Positions 7,821-16,542 of a stretch of DNA of 64,000 nt are shown one piece after another. Numbering within the stretch: the first letter of the stretch is position 1; every line of letters begins with the position of its first letter. Source of the DNA: Vibrio sp. STUT-A11 (GTDB lineage Bacteria > Pseudomonadota > Gammaproteobacteria > Enterobacterales > Vibrionaceae). The position numbers and the translations under genes are program-made. The notes under the pieces are model-generated. The model was given only the letters and a program-made list of their open reading frames with translations. It was not told the DNA's origin and did not search any database. The stretch spans positions 124,001 to 188,000 of the forward strand of contig NZ_AP026764.1 in the NCBI RefSeq assembly GCF_026000435.1, written 5' to 3'.

Positions 7821-8309
7821 TCAGAATGGTAACTCTATCTGCATCATCCAGTCGGCGTCATAGTAATCGTGCCAACGGTAGTCCAATCGCATTCTAGGCT
7901 CACCATCTCTCTTATCGCCAAAACCGATGCTAAACATCAGACCATGATTACGAATCCACTCTTCCGTCGTCATCTTACTTTCTTCTTCTAAGAGCTCTTC
8001 AGGCATCCAGATACCAAGGCCGAAGTAGTTCTTCTCTAGATTCTGAGTGAGAATTGGTGTTTCGTATTGTGTAAAAGCCCACTCTTCCCAATAATTTTGT
8101 GTGGGTCCATCCAGTTCGACTTCTGGCACATACCAACTCAAAGTGTTAGCACCGAATACACCAGTGCTATCAAACAGTTCTTCACAAATAAGCATGGTGT
8201 TGTCAGCAAAAACCACCGATCGATCAGAAAAATAGTTACATGCTAAACAGGCTTGCGGATTTACAAGCAGTATGCACGTACCAAATACGGCTAATCTGAC
8301 CATGAACAT
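7821..8309 (-). CDS. Exported protein of unknown function
   Basis: A 162-residue protein with a signal peptide (MFMVRLAVFGTCILLVNPQACLA). The mature part is rich in tryptophan, tyrosine and acidic residues (TQNYWEEWAFTQYETP, RMRLDYRWHDYYDADWMMQ). It ends in IELPF, an alternating strand with a terminal phenylalanine, which hints at a beta-barrel or beta-rich outer-membrane or periplasmic protein. Two cysteines near the mature start (CLACNYF) and one at LICEELF could form a disulfide. The family is not recognised. It starts 8 bp after the end of the NadD-like gene on the same strand, so both may be co-transcribed. Confidence 0.65.
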   Translation of the reverse strand: MFMVRLAVFGTCILLVNPQACLACNYFSDRSVVFADNTMLICEELFDSTGVFGANTLSWYVPEVELDGPTQNYWEEWAFTQYETPILTQNLEKNYFGLGIWMPEELLEEESKMTTEEWIRNHGLMFSIGFGDKRDGEPRMRLDYRWHDYYDADWMMQIELPF

Positions 8310-8317
8310 TTGACCTC

Positions 8318-8851
8318 TCAGTTACCAGATAATGTTTCTCTATATAAACCTTGGTTGAGCAAGAGTTCACTGACTGTTAACGTAGTGAAGGCACTGATGT
8401 CTTTTCCTTCCATCAACGCATTTCGAATATCTGTACTTCTAATTTTTATTTTTTCAGGGCACGCCATGACGGTCCAACGCTCGGTAATCTCTTGAGCTTT
8501 ATAAAATTTAGCAAATTTGAAAAAATTGTCAGGGCCAATGACAAAAGTTAAATCGTCCGTCGAATGAATTTCTTGAATTTTGTCTAATAACGCATATGTC
8601 GTCACACTTTGCCCAGGTTGGTATAAAGCTTGCTCTACGTTCGAGCGTTGAACATTTGAAAGCCCGATATCTTTGATAAACGCATCAACCAACTTGCACC
8701 GCGTTGGGTAATCCAACATTTCCTTGCCCCATGCGTGTGCGATGCTGGGCTCAAGAAGCACAAGATCAAAATGGCTCAGAGACTCAATAACACTTTTGTG
8801 GCCTAAGCTAGGTGGATTAAATGCGCTACCAAAAATGGCAATTTTTTTCAT
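8318..8851 (-). CDS. Nicotinate/nicotinamide mononucleotide adenylyltransferase family protein
   Basis: A 177-residue nucleotidyltransferase of the NadD/NMNAT fold. The nucleotide-binding start IAIFGSAFNPPSLGHKSVIE has the family GxxxPxxxGH motif, and the second motif appears late as KIRSTDIRNAL (SSTxIR-like). It would join ATP with NaMN or NMN in NAD synthesis. It is slightly shorter than standard NadD and lies divergent from nadE, 215 bp away, which catalyses the next step. A housekeeping nadD may exist elsewhere, so this can be a paralogue. Confidence 0.82.
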   Translation of the reverse strand: MKKIAIFGSAFNPPSLGHKSVIESLSHFDLVLLEPSIAHAWGKEMLDYPTRCKLVDAFIKDIGLSNVQRSNVEQALYQPGQSVTTYALLDKIQEIHSTDDLTFVIGPDNFFKFAKFYKAQEITERWTVMACPEKIKIRSTDIRNALMEGKDISAFTTLTVSELLLNQGLYRETLSGN

Positions 8852-9066
8852 ATCCGGCGATTACCTGGTTTAAGAGAGTTTTCTAATTTAATGATTTCGG
8901 TATGATACTACTAATCTTTAAAGCTTTTTGACACTAAAGCGTTGTTTGTGCACCTCAATTGGACAGTTTGTCACCATTTGTGCGTAATCAACCCATTGCT
9001 CTAACTAGTTTTGGTCAATATCAACGCTGTTTGTGTCTGATATATTTGCAGGAAAAGGAACCCTAA

Positions 9067-9897
9067 ATGGAACAATCCATCCGTGATGAAATGCGTGTAC
9101 TCCCTTCTATTGATCCGCATTTCGAAATTGAACGCCGTGTTGCTTTCATAAAACGTAAACTACAAGAAGCTGGTTGTAAGTCTCTCGTGCTTGGCATCAG
9201 TGGCGGTGTTGACTCGACCACGTGCGGTCGCCTTGCCCAACTTGCAGTCAATGAACTCAATGAAGCCAGCGGCAGTAAAGACTACCAATTCATCGCGGTT
9301 CGTCTGCCTTACGGTGAGCAAAAAGATGAAGATGAAGCGCAACTTGCATTATCGTTTATTCAACCGACACATTCGGTATCAGTAAATATCAAGCAAGGTG
9401 TTGACGGTATGCACGCCGCTTCTAACTTTGCGCTTGAGGGGACTGGTCTGCTACCAACTGACGCAGCGAAAGTAGATTTTGTGAAAGGTAATGTAAAAGC
9501 GCGCGCTCGAATGGTCGCACAATACGAGATCGCGGGTTATGTGGGTGGCCTAGTCATCGGCACGGATCACTCGGCAGAAAACATAACTGGCTTCTACACG
9601 AAGTTTGGTGATGGTGCATGTGACCTTGCTCCCCTGTTTGGTTTGAGCAAGCGTCAAGTACGTGAAGTGGCAGCAACATTAGGCGCACCAGAACTACTGG
9701 TGAAAAAGACGCCAACGGCAGATTTGGAAGAGCTTGCACCGCAAAAAGCGGACGAAGATGCGTTGAATCTGACTTACGATCAAATCGATGACTTCCTGGA
9801 AGGCAAGCCAGTTTCACAGCAAGTGAGTGATCGTCTGGTTGCGATTTACAGCGCAACACAGCACAAACGTCAGCCTATCCCGACGATTTACGATTAA
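9067..9897 (+). CDS. nadE: Ammonia-dependent NAD+ synthetase
   Basis: A 276-residue NadE that amidates deamido-NAD+ to NAD+ with ATP and ammonia. The ATP-pyrophosphatase loop SGGVDSTTCGRLAQ is at residue ~46. Further family blocks are YGEQKDEDEAQLAL, VKGNVKARARM, and GTDHSAENITGFYTKFGDGA. There is no glutaminase domain, so ammonia is the nitrogen donor. A GGAAAAGGAACC ribosome site precedes the ATG. A strong terminator follows the gene. Confidence 0.97.
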   Translation: MEQSIRDEMRVLPSIDPHFEIERRVAFIKRKLQEAGCKSLVLGISGGVDSTTCGRLAQLAVNELNEASGSKDYQFIAVRLPYGEQKDEDEAQLALSFIQPTHSVSVNIKQGVDGMHAASNFALEGTGLLPTDAAKVDFVKGNVKARARMVAQYEIAGYVGGLVIGTDHSAENITGFYTKFGDGACDLAPLFGLSKRQVREVAATLGAPELLVKKTPTADLEELAPQKADEDALNLTYDQIDDFLEGKPVSQQVSDRLVAIYSATQHKRQPIPTIYD

Positions 9898-9930
9898 ATC
9901 ATCATTGCTTCACTGACACGACTCATATAA

Positions 9931-9958
9931 AAAAACGCTGCTCAAGGGCAGCGTTTTT
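9931..9958. terminator. Bidirectional terminator after nadE
   Basis: AAAAACGCTGC/GCAGCGTTTTT form an 11-bp stem with loop TCAAGG, flanked by A and T tracts. It serves nadE and the convergent fusion gene that ends at 9977. Confidence 0.88.
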
Positions 9959-9976
9959 ATTGCATATTCTAACAAG

Positions 9977-11794
9977 CTAGTCCGTCACCGTAACATCGCT
10001 TTCAGGAACCGCGCAGCACGCTAATACCGTCCCCATTGCTCGTTCTTCATCGCTTAACGCTGGAACATGCGGGTGGTCTACTTTTCCTGACTTTAATTGC
10101 ACTTTACACGAACCACACAATCCAGCGCGGCAACTATTGCTGATCTCCTTGCCTGCGTCTTCTAACTGATCAAGAAGGGTTCTCTGATTGTTCCCCGTGA
10201 ATGTAGAACCGTTGAATTCGATTTCAATGCTTTTCTCTGCTTTTGTCTTCACAGGAATCACGCCAAATGCTTCCTGATGGTAACTGTCTTCTGGTAGCCC
10301 CTTTTTCAACAATAGGTTCTTCGCTTTTTGCATAAAGCCATCAGGGCCACAAACAAACACCTGACGCTGCTCCGCATCTTTAATCTGTTTGATGTGCGAA
10401 AGGCTGAGGCGACCTTTCAATCCAAACCAATCGATCGCAGGCTGAGTCAGGCAGAATTTTACCTCTAGTCCCGGATGCTCGCGCTTCAGTTGTTCCAGTT
10501 CAGCTCGGCAAGGAATGTCTTTTTCTGTGCGACACTGATGGTAGAACACCACGTCATCTAATTGCTTGTGATCGGCTAAATAACGCACCATCGACAACAT
10601 CGGCGTAACACCGCTTCCCGCAGAAAGCAATAACAGACGTTGAGTATGATGCGGTTTAAGATGAAACTCGCCATCTGGGTTTTCCGCTTCTAGTACGTCG
10701 CCAACCTGAAGATTATCCAACAATGCGTTAGACACGCGTCCGCCAGAAATTCTTTTCACTGAAATCGCATAGCGTCCAAGGCGAGAAGGACTAGAGGAGA
10801 GCGTATAACGTCTGCCAATCTTTTTACCATCGACTTCAATGTCAATCGGCAAATGCTGACCCGGCAAGTAATTAGGTAACTGACCTTTACTCGGTTCGAG
10901 CCAAAACGTCACAAAATCTTGTGCTATTTCTTCACGTTCGACGCAAGTTAACGACAAACACATCGGTGAGTTGTCCTCATAAAACTCAGGTTCTTTGTAT
11001 TCCAGCACTTCAACTTTATCGCCTTGACGAATAATGCCTTCATTACGCGCCACAAGATTTTGCCCGAAAAAGACCCCGCCTCGCTCATTGGCACGGAACT
11101 GTTGTAGCGTCTTCAGCGGCTCTTTGCTCTCGCGGAACGTACCTCTTTGCGTATTGACCGTCGTAAGAATGCAACGCTCACAAGGCTTGAGTGACTCGAA
11201 TTCCACCTCGCCGATGCGAATTCGCTTCCAAGAATCCTCTTCAAATGGTTTTGTATCTGCAACGACCAGATTGGTACGGAACTGATCCATAGAGTGCTGC
11301 TCGGAACTTCTTTTGTTCAGTTCATCAAGCGAAGCCTGACTAATGACCAAAACCGGATACCCATCAGCAAAGCTCACATTATGACCAAACTTTTCGCGCA
11401 CGCGGTTCGATTGCTCACCACAAAAAAGCAACTCGACTCGCTGCCCCAATACACTGGTAAACCAGTCATCGGCTTCATCGGTTGTGGTGTAGGCGGTAAA
11501 CGTGTCATTCCAAACTGTTGCCGACGTTTCCTGCATTTTGAAATCTTGGTAGCGGATTTTAAGCGGCTCCATACCTAGGGCGCTAAACACCACACCATCG
11601 GCGAGTATCGCTGATTTCACGGTGACCATTTGTGGGTATTTCCTTGCGGTGATCATCGAGCCATCTGCTTTGGCAAGCATAAAACGGCGATCAAAGCTTA
11701 AGCCTTGCTTTTCTACCCATGCAGACGAGAGAGCTACCCCTCCAACTGATTTAACCGGAAAGACATTTATTTGCGATAAAGTGGGTTGTGACAT
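9977..11794 (-). CDS. MOSC / flavin reductase / 2Fe-2S ferredoxin fusion protein
   Basis: A 605-residue three-part protein. Residues ~1-270 are a YcbX-like MOSC N-barrel and MOSC domain, with the molybdenum-cofactor-type cysteine in LKPCERCILTTV. Residues ~280-510 are a ferredoxin-NADP-reductase-type FAD/NAD module (RRYTLSSSPSRLG for FAD, LLSAGSGVTPMLSMV for NAD, VCGPDGFMQKAK). Residues ~520-605 are a plant-type 2Fe-2S domain with CRAGLCGSCKVQL and a later cysteine in VLACCAVP. It likely channels electrons from NAD(P)H through FAD and iron-sulfur to a molybdenum-dependent reduction, as for N-hydroxylated compounds in YcbX. The start at 11794 is preferred over 11815 because AGGAAGAAGG lies just before it. 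Confidence 0.88.
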   Translation of the reverse strand: MSQPTLSQINVFPVKSVGGVALSSAWVEKQGLSFDRRFMLAKADGSMITARKYPQMVTVKSAILADGVVFSALGMEPLKIRYQDFKMQETSATVWNDTFTAYTTTDEADDWFTSVLGQRVELLFCGEQSNRVREKFGHNVSFADGYPVLVISQASLDELNKRSSEQHSMDQFRTNLVVADTKPFEEDSWKRIRIGEVEFESLKPCERCILTTVNTQRGTFRESKEPLKTLQQFRANERGGVFFGQNLVARNEGIIRQGDKVEVLEYKEPEFYEDNSPMCLSLTCVEREEIAQDFVTFWLEPSKGQLPNYLPGQHLPIDIEVDGKKIGRRYTLSSSPSRLGRYAISVKRISGGRVSNALLDNLQVGDVLEAENPDGEFHLKPHHTQRLLLLSAGSGVTPMLSMVRYLADHKQLDDVVFYHQCRTEKDIPCRAELEQLKREHPGLEVKFCLTQPAIDWFGLKGRLSLSHIKQIKDAEQRQVFVCGPDGFMQKAKNLLLKKGLPEDSYHQEAFGVIPVKTKAEKSIEIEFNGSTFTGNNQRTLLDQLEDAGKEISNSCRAGLCGSCKVQLKSGKVDHPHVPALSDEERAMGTVLACCAVPESDVTVTD

Positions 11795-11993
11795 GGCCTT
11801 CTTCCTGAGGTGCATTTTATTTATTGCTCTATTGTAAGGAGAAGTCTTGACTAATGTAAGGAGTCAACTTAACTAAATCTAAACATTGCATTTTTTACAA
11901 TACGCTGACTAAACACCAATTGATACAATGTGACACAAGACACATAATTCGCCACTCTTTTGACATCAACGATAAATTGACTAGAGGCTTATC

Positions 11994-12158
11994 ATGGATA
12001 CTAGAAAACTCGTTCTAATTTTACTGTGTATCTTTCTTCCACCTGTCGCGGTGTACATGGAAAGAGGGTTCAATAAAGACTTCTTCATCAACTTGATCCT
12101 AACCTTTTTCTTCTTCCTGCCAGGTACAATTCATGCGCTTTGGTTAACCATGAAATAA
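11994..12158 (+). CDS. YqaE/Pmp3 family small membrane protein
   Basis: A 54-residue protein. It shows two hydrophobic helices: LVLILLCIFLPPVAVYME, containing the double proline typical of the Pmp3 family, and FFINLILTFFFFLPGTIHALW, with the conserved LPG and the histidine-alanine before the end. Pmp3-type proteins sit in the inner membrane and are often linked to salt or membrane stress. The ATG follows CTAGAGGCTTATC, a good ribosome site. Confidence 0.85.
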   Translation: MDTRKLVLILLCIFLPPVAVYMERGFNKDFFINLILTFFFFLPGTIHALWLTMK

Positions 12159-12233
12159 CGCGTAGGGCTTCCCCAGTCGTAGAAAAGTGAAAAATGGGGT
12201 GAAATGTGGAGTCAATTCCTCTATCATCCTGTC

Positions 12234-12279
12234 GCCTAAGCGCAAGCGTTTGCTAAAAGCGTAACTGCTTCGTTTAGGC
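12234..12279 (+). promoter_or_regulatory. pyrC leader: PurR-like operator inside a stem
   Basis: GCGCAAGCGTTTGCTA at 12240-12255 matches the PurR operator core (CGCAA-CGTTT-C). PurR controls pyrC in enterobacteria. It is embedded in a larger fold: GCCTAAGCG at 12234-12242 can pair with CGTTTAGGC at 12271-12279 as a 9-bp stem with one G-U pair, about 38 bp before the ATG. Regulation of pyrC by nucleotides is likely; which of the two elements acts is not decidable here. Confidence 0.5.
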
Positions 12280-12316
12280 TCCAATCAGACAACTTTTTCA
12301 ATGGTGGGAGCAATTA

Positions 12317-13345
12317 ATGACAACACTGACTATTACTCGTCCTGACGACTGGCACGTTCACTTACGCGATGGGGAAGTCCTTAAAGACACCGTTCGCGAT
12401 ATCAGCCGCTACAACGGTCGCGCACTGATCATGCCAAACACCGTCCCACCTGTTACCAACACTGAAATGGCGCTAGCCTACCGAGATAGAATCCTTAAAG
12501 AACAACACGGCGAGCAATTTGAACCATTAATGTCGCTGTACCTAACCGATAACACCACTCCAGACGAAATTCGTGCCGCCAAAGCAACTGGCAAAATTGT
12601 TGCAGCAAAACTTTACCCAGCAGGCGCAACCACCAACTCAGACTCTGGCGTGACCAATGCAAAGAACATCTACCACGTTCTGGAAGCAATGGAAGAAGTC
12701 GGCATGCTACTGTTGGTTCATGGCGAAGTCACACATCACGATGTTGATATCTTCGACCGTGAAAAAGAGTTCCTTGATACGGTTCTTGCTCCTATCGTTA
12801 GTGATTTCCCAAATCTAAAAATTGTTCTGGAACACATCACCACCGCTGACGCAGCTAACTTCGTTAAAAACGCGTCTGATAACGTTGCGGCGACAATCAC
12901 TGCTCACCACCTACTTTTCAACCGCAACCACATGCTTGTCGGTGGCATTAAGCCTCACTTCTACTGTCTGCCAATCCTGAAGCGCAATACCCACCAGCAA
13001 GCGCTGATTGAAGCGGCAACAAGCGGTAGTAAGAAGTTCTTCCTGGGTACAGATTCAGCGCCACACGCAAAAGGCGCGAAAGAATCGGCTTGTGGCTGTG
13101 CGGGTTCATACACAGCACACGCAGCCGTTGAGCTTTATGCTGAGGTATTTGACAAAGAAGGTAAACTGGAAAACCTGGAAGCATTTGCAAGCTTCAATGG
13201 CCCAGATTTCTACGGTATTGCTCGTAACACCGACACAATTACCTTAGAAAAAGCCTCTTGGGATGTGCCAGAAACAATGCCGTTTGGCAATGACATCGTT
13301 GTGCCTATCCGCGCGAACGAACAGATTGAATGGCAAGTTAAATAA
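12317..13345 (+). CDS. pyrC: Dihydroorotase
   Basis: A 342-residue class II dihydroorotase, the usual length, which makes dihydroorotate from carbamoyl-aspartate in pyrimidine synthesis. Metal ligands are visible: HVHLRDG near residue 14, the carboxylated lysine in AAKLYPAGATTNS, VHGEVTHHD, LEHITTADA, and the catalytic aspartate in LGTDSAPHAKGAKE. A TGGGAGCAATTA ribosome site precedes the ATG. It is monocistronic with a strong terminator. Confidence 0.98.
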   Translation: MTTLTITRPDDWHVHLRDGEVLKDTVRDISRYNGRALIMPNTVPPVTNTEMALAYRDRILKEQHGEQFEPLMSLYLTDNTTPDEIRAAKATGKIVAAKLYPAGATTNSDSGVTNAKNIYHVLEAMEEVGMLLLVHGEVTHHDVDIFDREKEFLDTVLAPIVSDFPNLKIVLEHITTADAANFVKNASDNVAATITAHHLLFNRNHMLVGGIKPHFYCLPILKRNTHQQALIEAATSGSKKFFLGTDSAPHAKGAKESACGCAGSYTAHAAVELYAEVFDKEGKLENLEAFASFNGPDFYGIARNTDTITLEKASWDVPETMPFGNDIVVPIRANEQIEWQVK

Positions 13346-13377
13346 GCGCTTCACTTAGATAACGCTCACAAATTAAA

Positions 13378-13419
13378 AAGGGTCATGGCTTTCTATCAAT
13401 AAAAGAAGTCATGACCCTT
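13378..13419. terminator. Bidirectional terminator between pyrC and the DUF808 gene
   Basis: AAGGGTCATG/CATGACCCTT form a 10-bp outer stem, with a shorter CTTTCT/AGAAG inner pairing. TTGTTTTT follows. It serves pyrC and the minus-strand gene ending at 13436. Confidence 0.88.
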
Positions 13420-13435
13420 GTTGTTTTTGGTGAGC

Positions 13436-14341
13436 TTAATTCCCACGCACCTTTTCTATCAATGTCCAGGCACCAACGACAAGCAAACCGGCAACAAATC
13501 CGATAAGACCGTTGAGTAAGATCGGTAATACTGCGGTGGCAAAAGAGTGGCCACTAAAGTCCATCAGAATTGGCTCTACAAAGTGATGAATGGCTGGCAC
13601 ATTGTGAACAATAATGCCGCCACCAACCAAAAACATCGCTGCTGTGCCCACTATGGTTAGCAATCTCATCAACTTGGGTGCAAAAGTTACCAGTGCGTTG
13701 CCGACTTTTGCCATGAAGCCTTTTCCTTTCGCGCGAACCTCAAGGTACAAGCCCAAGTCATCCAGCTTAACTATCCCAGCGACTAAGCCATAAACACCAA
13801 TAGTCATCACTATCGCAATCAGGCTCACCACAATAACCTGAGTGACAAAACTGGCTTCTGAAACCGTCCCTAAAGCGATCACGATAATTTCAGCTGAGAG
13901 AATAAAATCGGTACGAATCGCCCCATTCACTTTCCGCTTCTCGAACGCTTCAACCGACTCCCCAGTATCCAGCACTTCTTCTTTGTCTTCATGTGAGTGA
14001 GCATGGGGAAAGAGTTTCTCTAGTACTTTCTCTGTGCCTTCAAAGCAGAGGAAGAGACCACCAAGCAGAAGCAATGGCATGATCAACCAAGGAATAATGG
14101 CACTAATAAGTAATGCAGAGGGTACCAAAATCAATTTGTTCTTAAACGATCCCTTGGCAACAGCCCAAACCACAGGTATTTCACGTTCAGAGGCAACACC
14201 TTGTACCTGCTGGGCGTTCAATGCTAAATCATCTCCTAACACACCTGCTGTCTTTTTTGCCGCCACTTTTGACATCACCGCGATGTCATCGAGTACCGTG
14301 GCAATGTCATCTAACAGTGTGAGTAAACTTGCTCCAGCCAT
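13436..14341 (-). CDS. yedI: DUF808 family inner-membrane protein (YedI-like)
   Basis: A 301-residue membrane protein of the DUF808/YedI family. The start MAGASLLTLLDDIATVLDDI is the family signature. It is followed by a soluble stretch with KKTAGVLGDDLALNAQQV and several transmembrane helices (for example LILVPSALLISAIIPWLIM and VIVVSLIAIVMTIGVYGLV). Function is unknown. A histidine/glutamate-rich loop (HAHSHEDKEE) after the second helix could bind metal. The AAAGAG ribosome site fits the annotated ATG. Monocistronic. Confidence 0.88.
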   Translation of the reverse strand: MAGASLLTLLDDIATVLDDIAVMSKVAAKKTAGVLGDDLALNAQQVQGVASEREIPVVWAVAKGSFKNKLILVPSALLISAIIPWLIMPLLLLGGLFLCFEGTEKVLEKLFPHAHSHEDKEEVLDTGESVEAFEKRKVNGAIRTDFILSAEIIVIALGTVSEASFVTQVIVVSLIAIVMTIGVYGLVAGIVKLDDLGLYLEVRAKGKGFMAKVGNALVTFAPKLMRLLTIVGTAAMFLVGGGIIVHNVPAIHHFVEPILMDFSGHSFATAVLPILLNGLIGFVAGLLVVGAWTLIEKVRGN

Positions 14342-14528
14342 TTTTTATCTCTTTAAATGCAATTAGTTACATTAAATCTAGTAAAAATTAAAATGTATCA
14401 CCACAAATATGCTCAGCAAAGTGATTATCTGGCAAAGATTATGATAATGGACGGTATTTTATATTGCTGTCGAGATAAGACACGTCTAGTCTTGTCTTAC
14501 CTTTGAGTAAACAAAAGAAAAAGTATAG

Positions 14529-15458
14529 ATGAAAAGCGGATACACTTACCCAATTGGTACCCCAGGACAACCTTGGGGCGAAGCTGAACGTAAAGCCTGG
14601 TTAGCCGAACGCGATGTAAAACGCAGCTATCAGGAAGAAGTTGTCAGTAAAATCGACGCACTTCGCGACCGTTTTGATGTCGAGCAATACGGAGCGCTCT
14701 CATATGACGAAGATCGTTTCCCACTGTTTTGCATCAAAACACGCAACTGGGATTCAGCAAAACCTGTTGTTCTTGTCACTGGTGGCGTGCACGGCTACGA
14801 AACCAGTGGTGTACATGGAGCATTAAAATTCGTGGACACTGAAGCTGAGCGTTACGCAGAGCACTTCAATATCGTTGTTGCGCCATGCGTGAGTCCTTGG
14901 GGTTATGAGGTGATTAACCGTTGGAACCCAAACGCGATTGACCCGAACCGCTCTTTCTATGCAAACAGCCCTGCGGAAGAATCCGCGAACCTTAGCCAGC
15001 TTGTTGCGACACTGGGCGATGTGTTAATGCACATTGATCTTCACGAAACGACTGACTCGGATGAAACAGAGTTCCGCCCTGCTTTAGCCGCTCGCGATGG
15101 TATTGAATACATCGAAGGTTTGATTCCAGACGGCTTTTACACCGTCGGAGACACTGAAAATCCACAACCAGAGTTCCAAAAAGCGGTGATTGAATCGGTA
15201 GCGAAAGTGACGCACATCGCCCCTGCGGACGATCAAGGCGAAATCATCGGCTCACCTGTTGTTCAATTTGGCGTGATCAACTACCCGATGGTGAAACTGG
15301 GATTATGTGGCGGTGTGACAAACTGCCAATATGGTACGACAACTGAAGTCTACCCAGATAGCGCAAAAGTCACTGACGAAGAATGTAATGATGCTCAGGT
15401 TGCAGCGGTTGTAGGCGGACTGGATTACGTTCTGTCACAGCTCAAGCCCACAGTGTAA
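14529..15458 (+). CDS. M14 family zinc carboxypeptidase-like protein
   Basis: A 309-residue metallopeptidase of the M14 (succinylglutamate desuccinylase/carboxypeptidase) superfamily. The zinc ligands follow the HxxE...H pattern: GGVHGYETSG near residue 90, and HIDLHETTDSDE near residue 170. The catalytic glutamate is in TTTEVYPDS near residue 280. The order ...NPNAIDPNRSFY is the substrate-arginine/asparagine block. There is no signal peptide, so it acts in the cytoplasm, probably on a peptide or an acyl-amino acid. The substrate is unknown. A strong terminator follows. Confidence 0.85.
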   Translation: MKSGYTYPIGTPGQPWGEAERKAWLAERDVKRSYQEEVVSKIDALRDRFDVEQYGALSYDEDRFPLFCIKTRNWDSAKPVVLVTGGVHGYETSGVHGALKFVDTEAERYAEHFNIVVAPCVSPWGYEVINRWNPNAIDPNRSFYANSPAEESANLSQLVATLGDVLMHIDLHETTDSDETEFRPALAARDGIEYIEGLIPDGFYTVGDTENPQPEFQKAVIESVAKVTHIAPADDQGEIIGSPVVQFGVINYPMVKLGLCGGVTNCQYGTTTEVYPDSAKVTDEECNDAQVAAVVGGLDYVLSQLKPTV

Positions 15459-15493
15459 GCTGCTCATATCTTAATTTCATTCCAATAAGTTAC

Positions 15494-15536
15494 AGCTTTC
15501 ACTTTCATACAGTGCCCTACTATGAAAGTGGAAGCT
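15494..15536 (+). terminator. Intrinsic terminator after the M14 peptidase gene
   Basis: A 16-bp stem (AGCTTTCACTTTCATA with TATGAAAGTGGAAGCT, one G-U pair) and an 11-base loop, followed by TTCCTTTTAT. Confidence 0.85.
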
Positions 15537-15676
15537 TTCCTTTTATCAGGCTAAGACGACAACGCATTATTCAATGCCAGAAACACACTCAACTTGTGTT
15601 CATGGCAGCGCATCACCTTTATTTTTCTAGCGCTTTCTAGGATACTCTGCACATTATTTTTTAGTTGGAAAACTTC

Positions 15677-16291
15677 ATGCCTCAAGCAAATTCCGTGGTT
15701 GTGCTCGACTTTGAAACCACTGGCCTCTCTCCTAACCTTGGTGATCGCGCAATTGAAATTGGAGCGGTTAAATTAGTTGATGGTGAGGTTGTCGATAGTT
15801 TTCAGCAACTCATGAATCCTGGCTTCAGAGTAAGCTCATTCATTGAAAGTTATACTGGCATCACCAATAACATGTTACGCACTGCACCAAGCTGCGATGA
15901 GGTGATGGCATCGTTTAGTGAGTTCATTGCCGATGAAAACCTCATCGCTCACAACGCCTCGTTCGATAAACGATTTCTCGACGCAGAGCTTGAGAGAGTC
16001 AACAAAGGCTATTCAGGAGAGTTCGCTTGTTCTTTACTGGTGGCAAGACGACTGATTCAAGATGCGCCGTCACACAAACTAGGCGAGCTCGTTCGCTATA
16101 AAAACATCGAAAACGACGGTGTTTTTCACCGTGCGTTAGCAGATGCACAAATGACGGCCAAACTTTGGCTTCAAATGGTCGTGGAGGTAGAGCAATCAGG
16201 AATCGCCAAGCCCAGCTTTCAGTTTATGCAAACCGTTAGTAAGACAGCAAAAGGTAAAGTGGACCTGTTACTCGCTAGAAGTCGTGTTTAG
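15677..16291 (+). CDS. DnaQ-like 3'-5' exonuclease
   Basis: A 204-residue DEDDh exonuclease. Exo I is VVLDFETTGLSP near residue 10, Exo II is LIAHNASFDKRFLDAEL near residue 90, and Exo III is HRALADAQMTAKLW near residue 150. It resembles stand-alone PolC/DnaQ-type exonucleases that trim 3' ends of DNA or RNA. The start at 15677 is chosen over the upstream TTG at 15665 because it is ATG with TTGGAAAAC suitably placed. Its partner polymerase, if any, is not in the window. Confidence 0.9.
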   Translation: MPQANSVVVLDFETTGLSPNLGDRAIEIGAVKLVDGEVVDSFQQLMNPGFRVSSFIESYTGITNNMLRTAPSCDEVMASFSEFIADENLIAHNASFDKRFLDAELERVNKGYSGEFACSLLVARRLIQDAPSHKLGELVRYKNIENDGVFHRALADAQMTAKLWLQMVVEVEQSGIAKPSFQFMQTVSKTAKGKVDLLLARSRV

Positions 16292-16500
16292 CTAACTCTT
16301 ACTCAACGCTTCATACGTGTCGGCTAATACGTCCCTGACTAGCAGTTGTACATGAATGAGCAAAGCACTTCCCAATCTCTCTGACTTGGTATTAATCAAA
16401 GTATTGTTTTCTGTGTTCATCGCCTCGACAGGTTAATTTTCATGGCTGGGAATGTATTCTATGTCAGATCTGCGAGTATTTTGATATTTTTACAACCACA

Positions 16501-16530
16501 AAAAATGCCCTGTACTGGCAGGGCATTTTT
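16501..16530. terminator. Bidirectional terminator
   Basis: AAAAATGCCCTG/CAGGGCATTTTT form a 12-bp stem with loop TACTGG. It ends the minus-strand glucosidase gene and possibly the exonuclease gene. Confidence 0.85.
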
Positions 16531-16542
16531 GGTTACTAGTGA

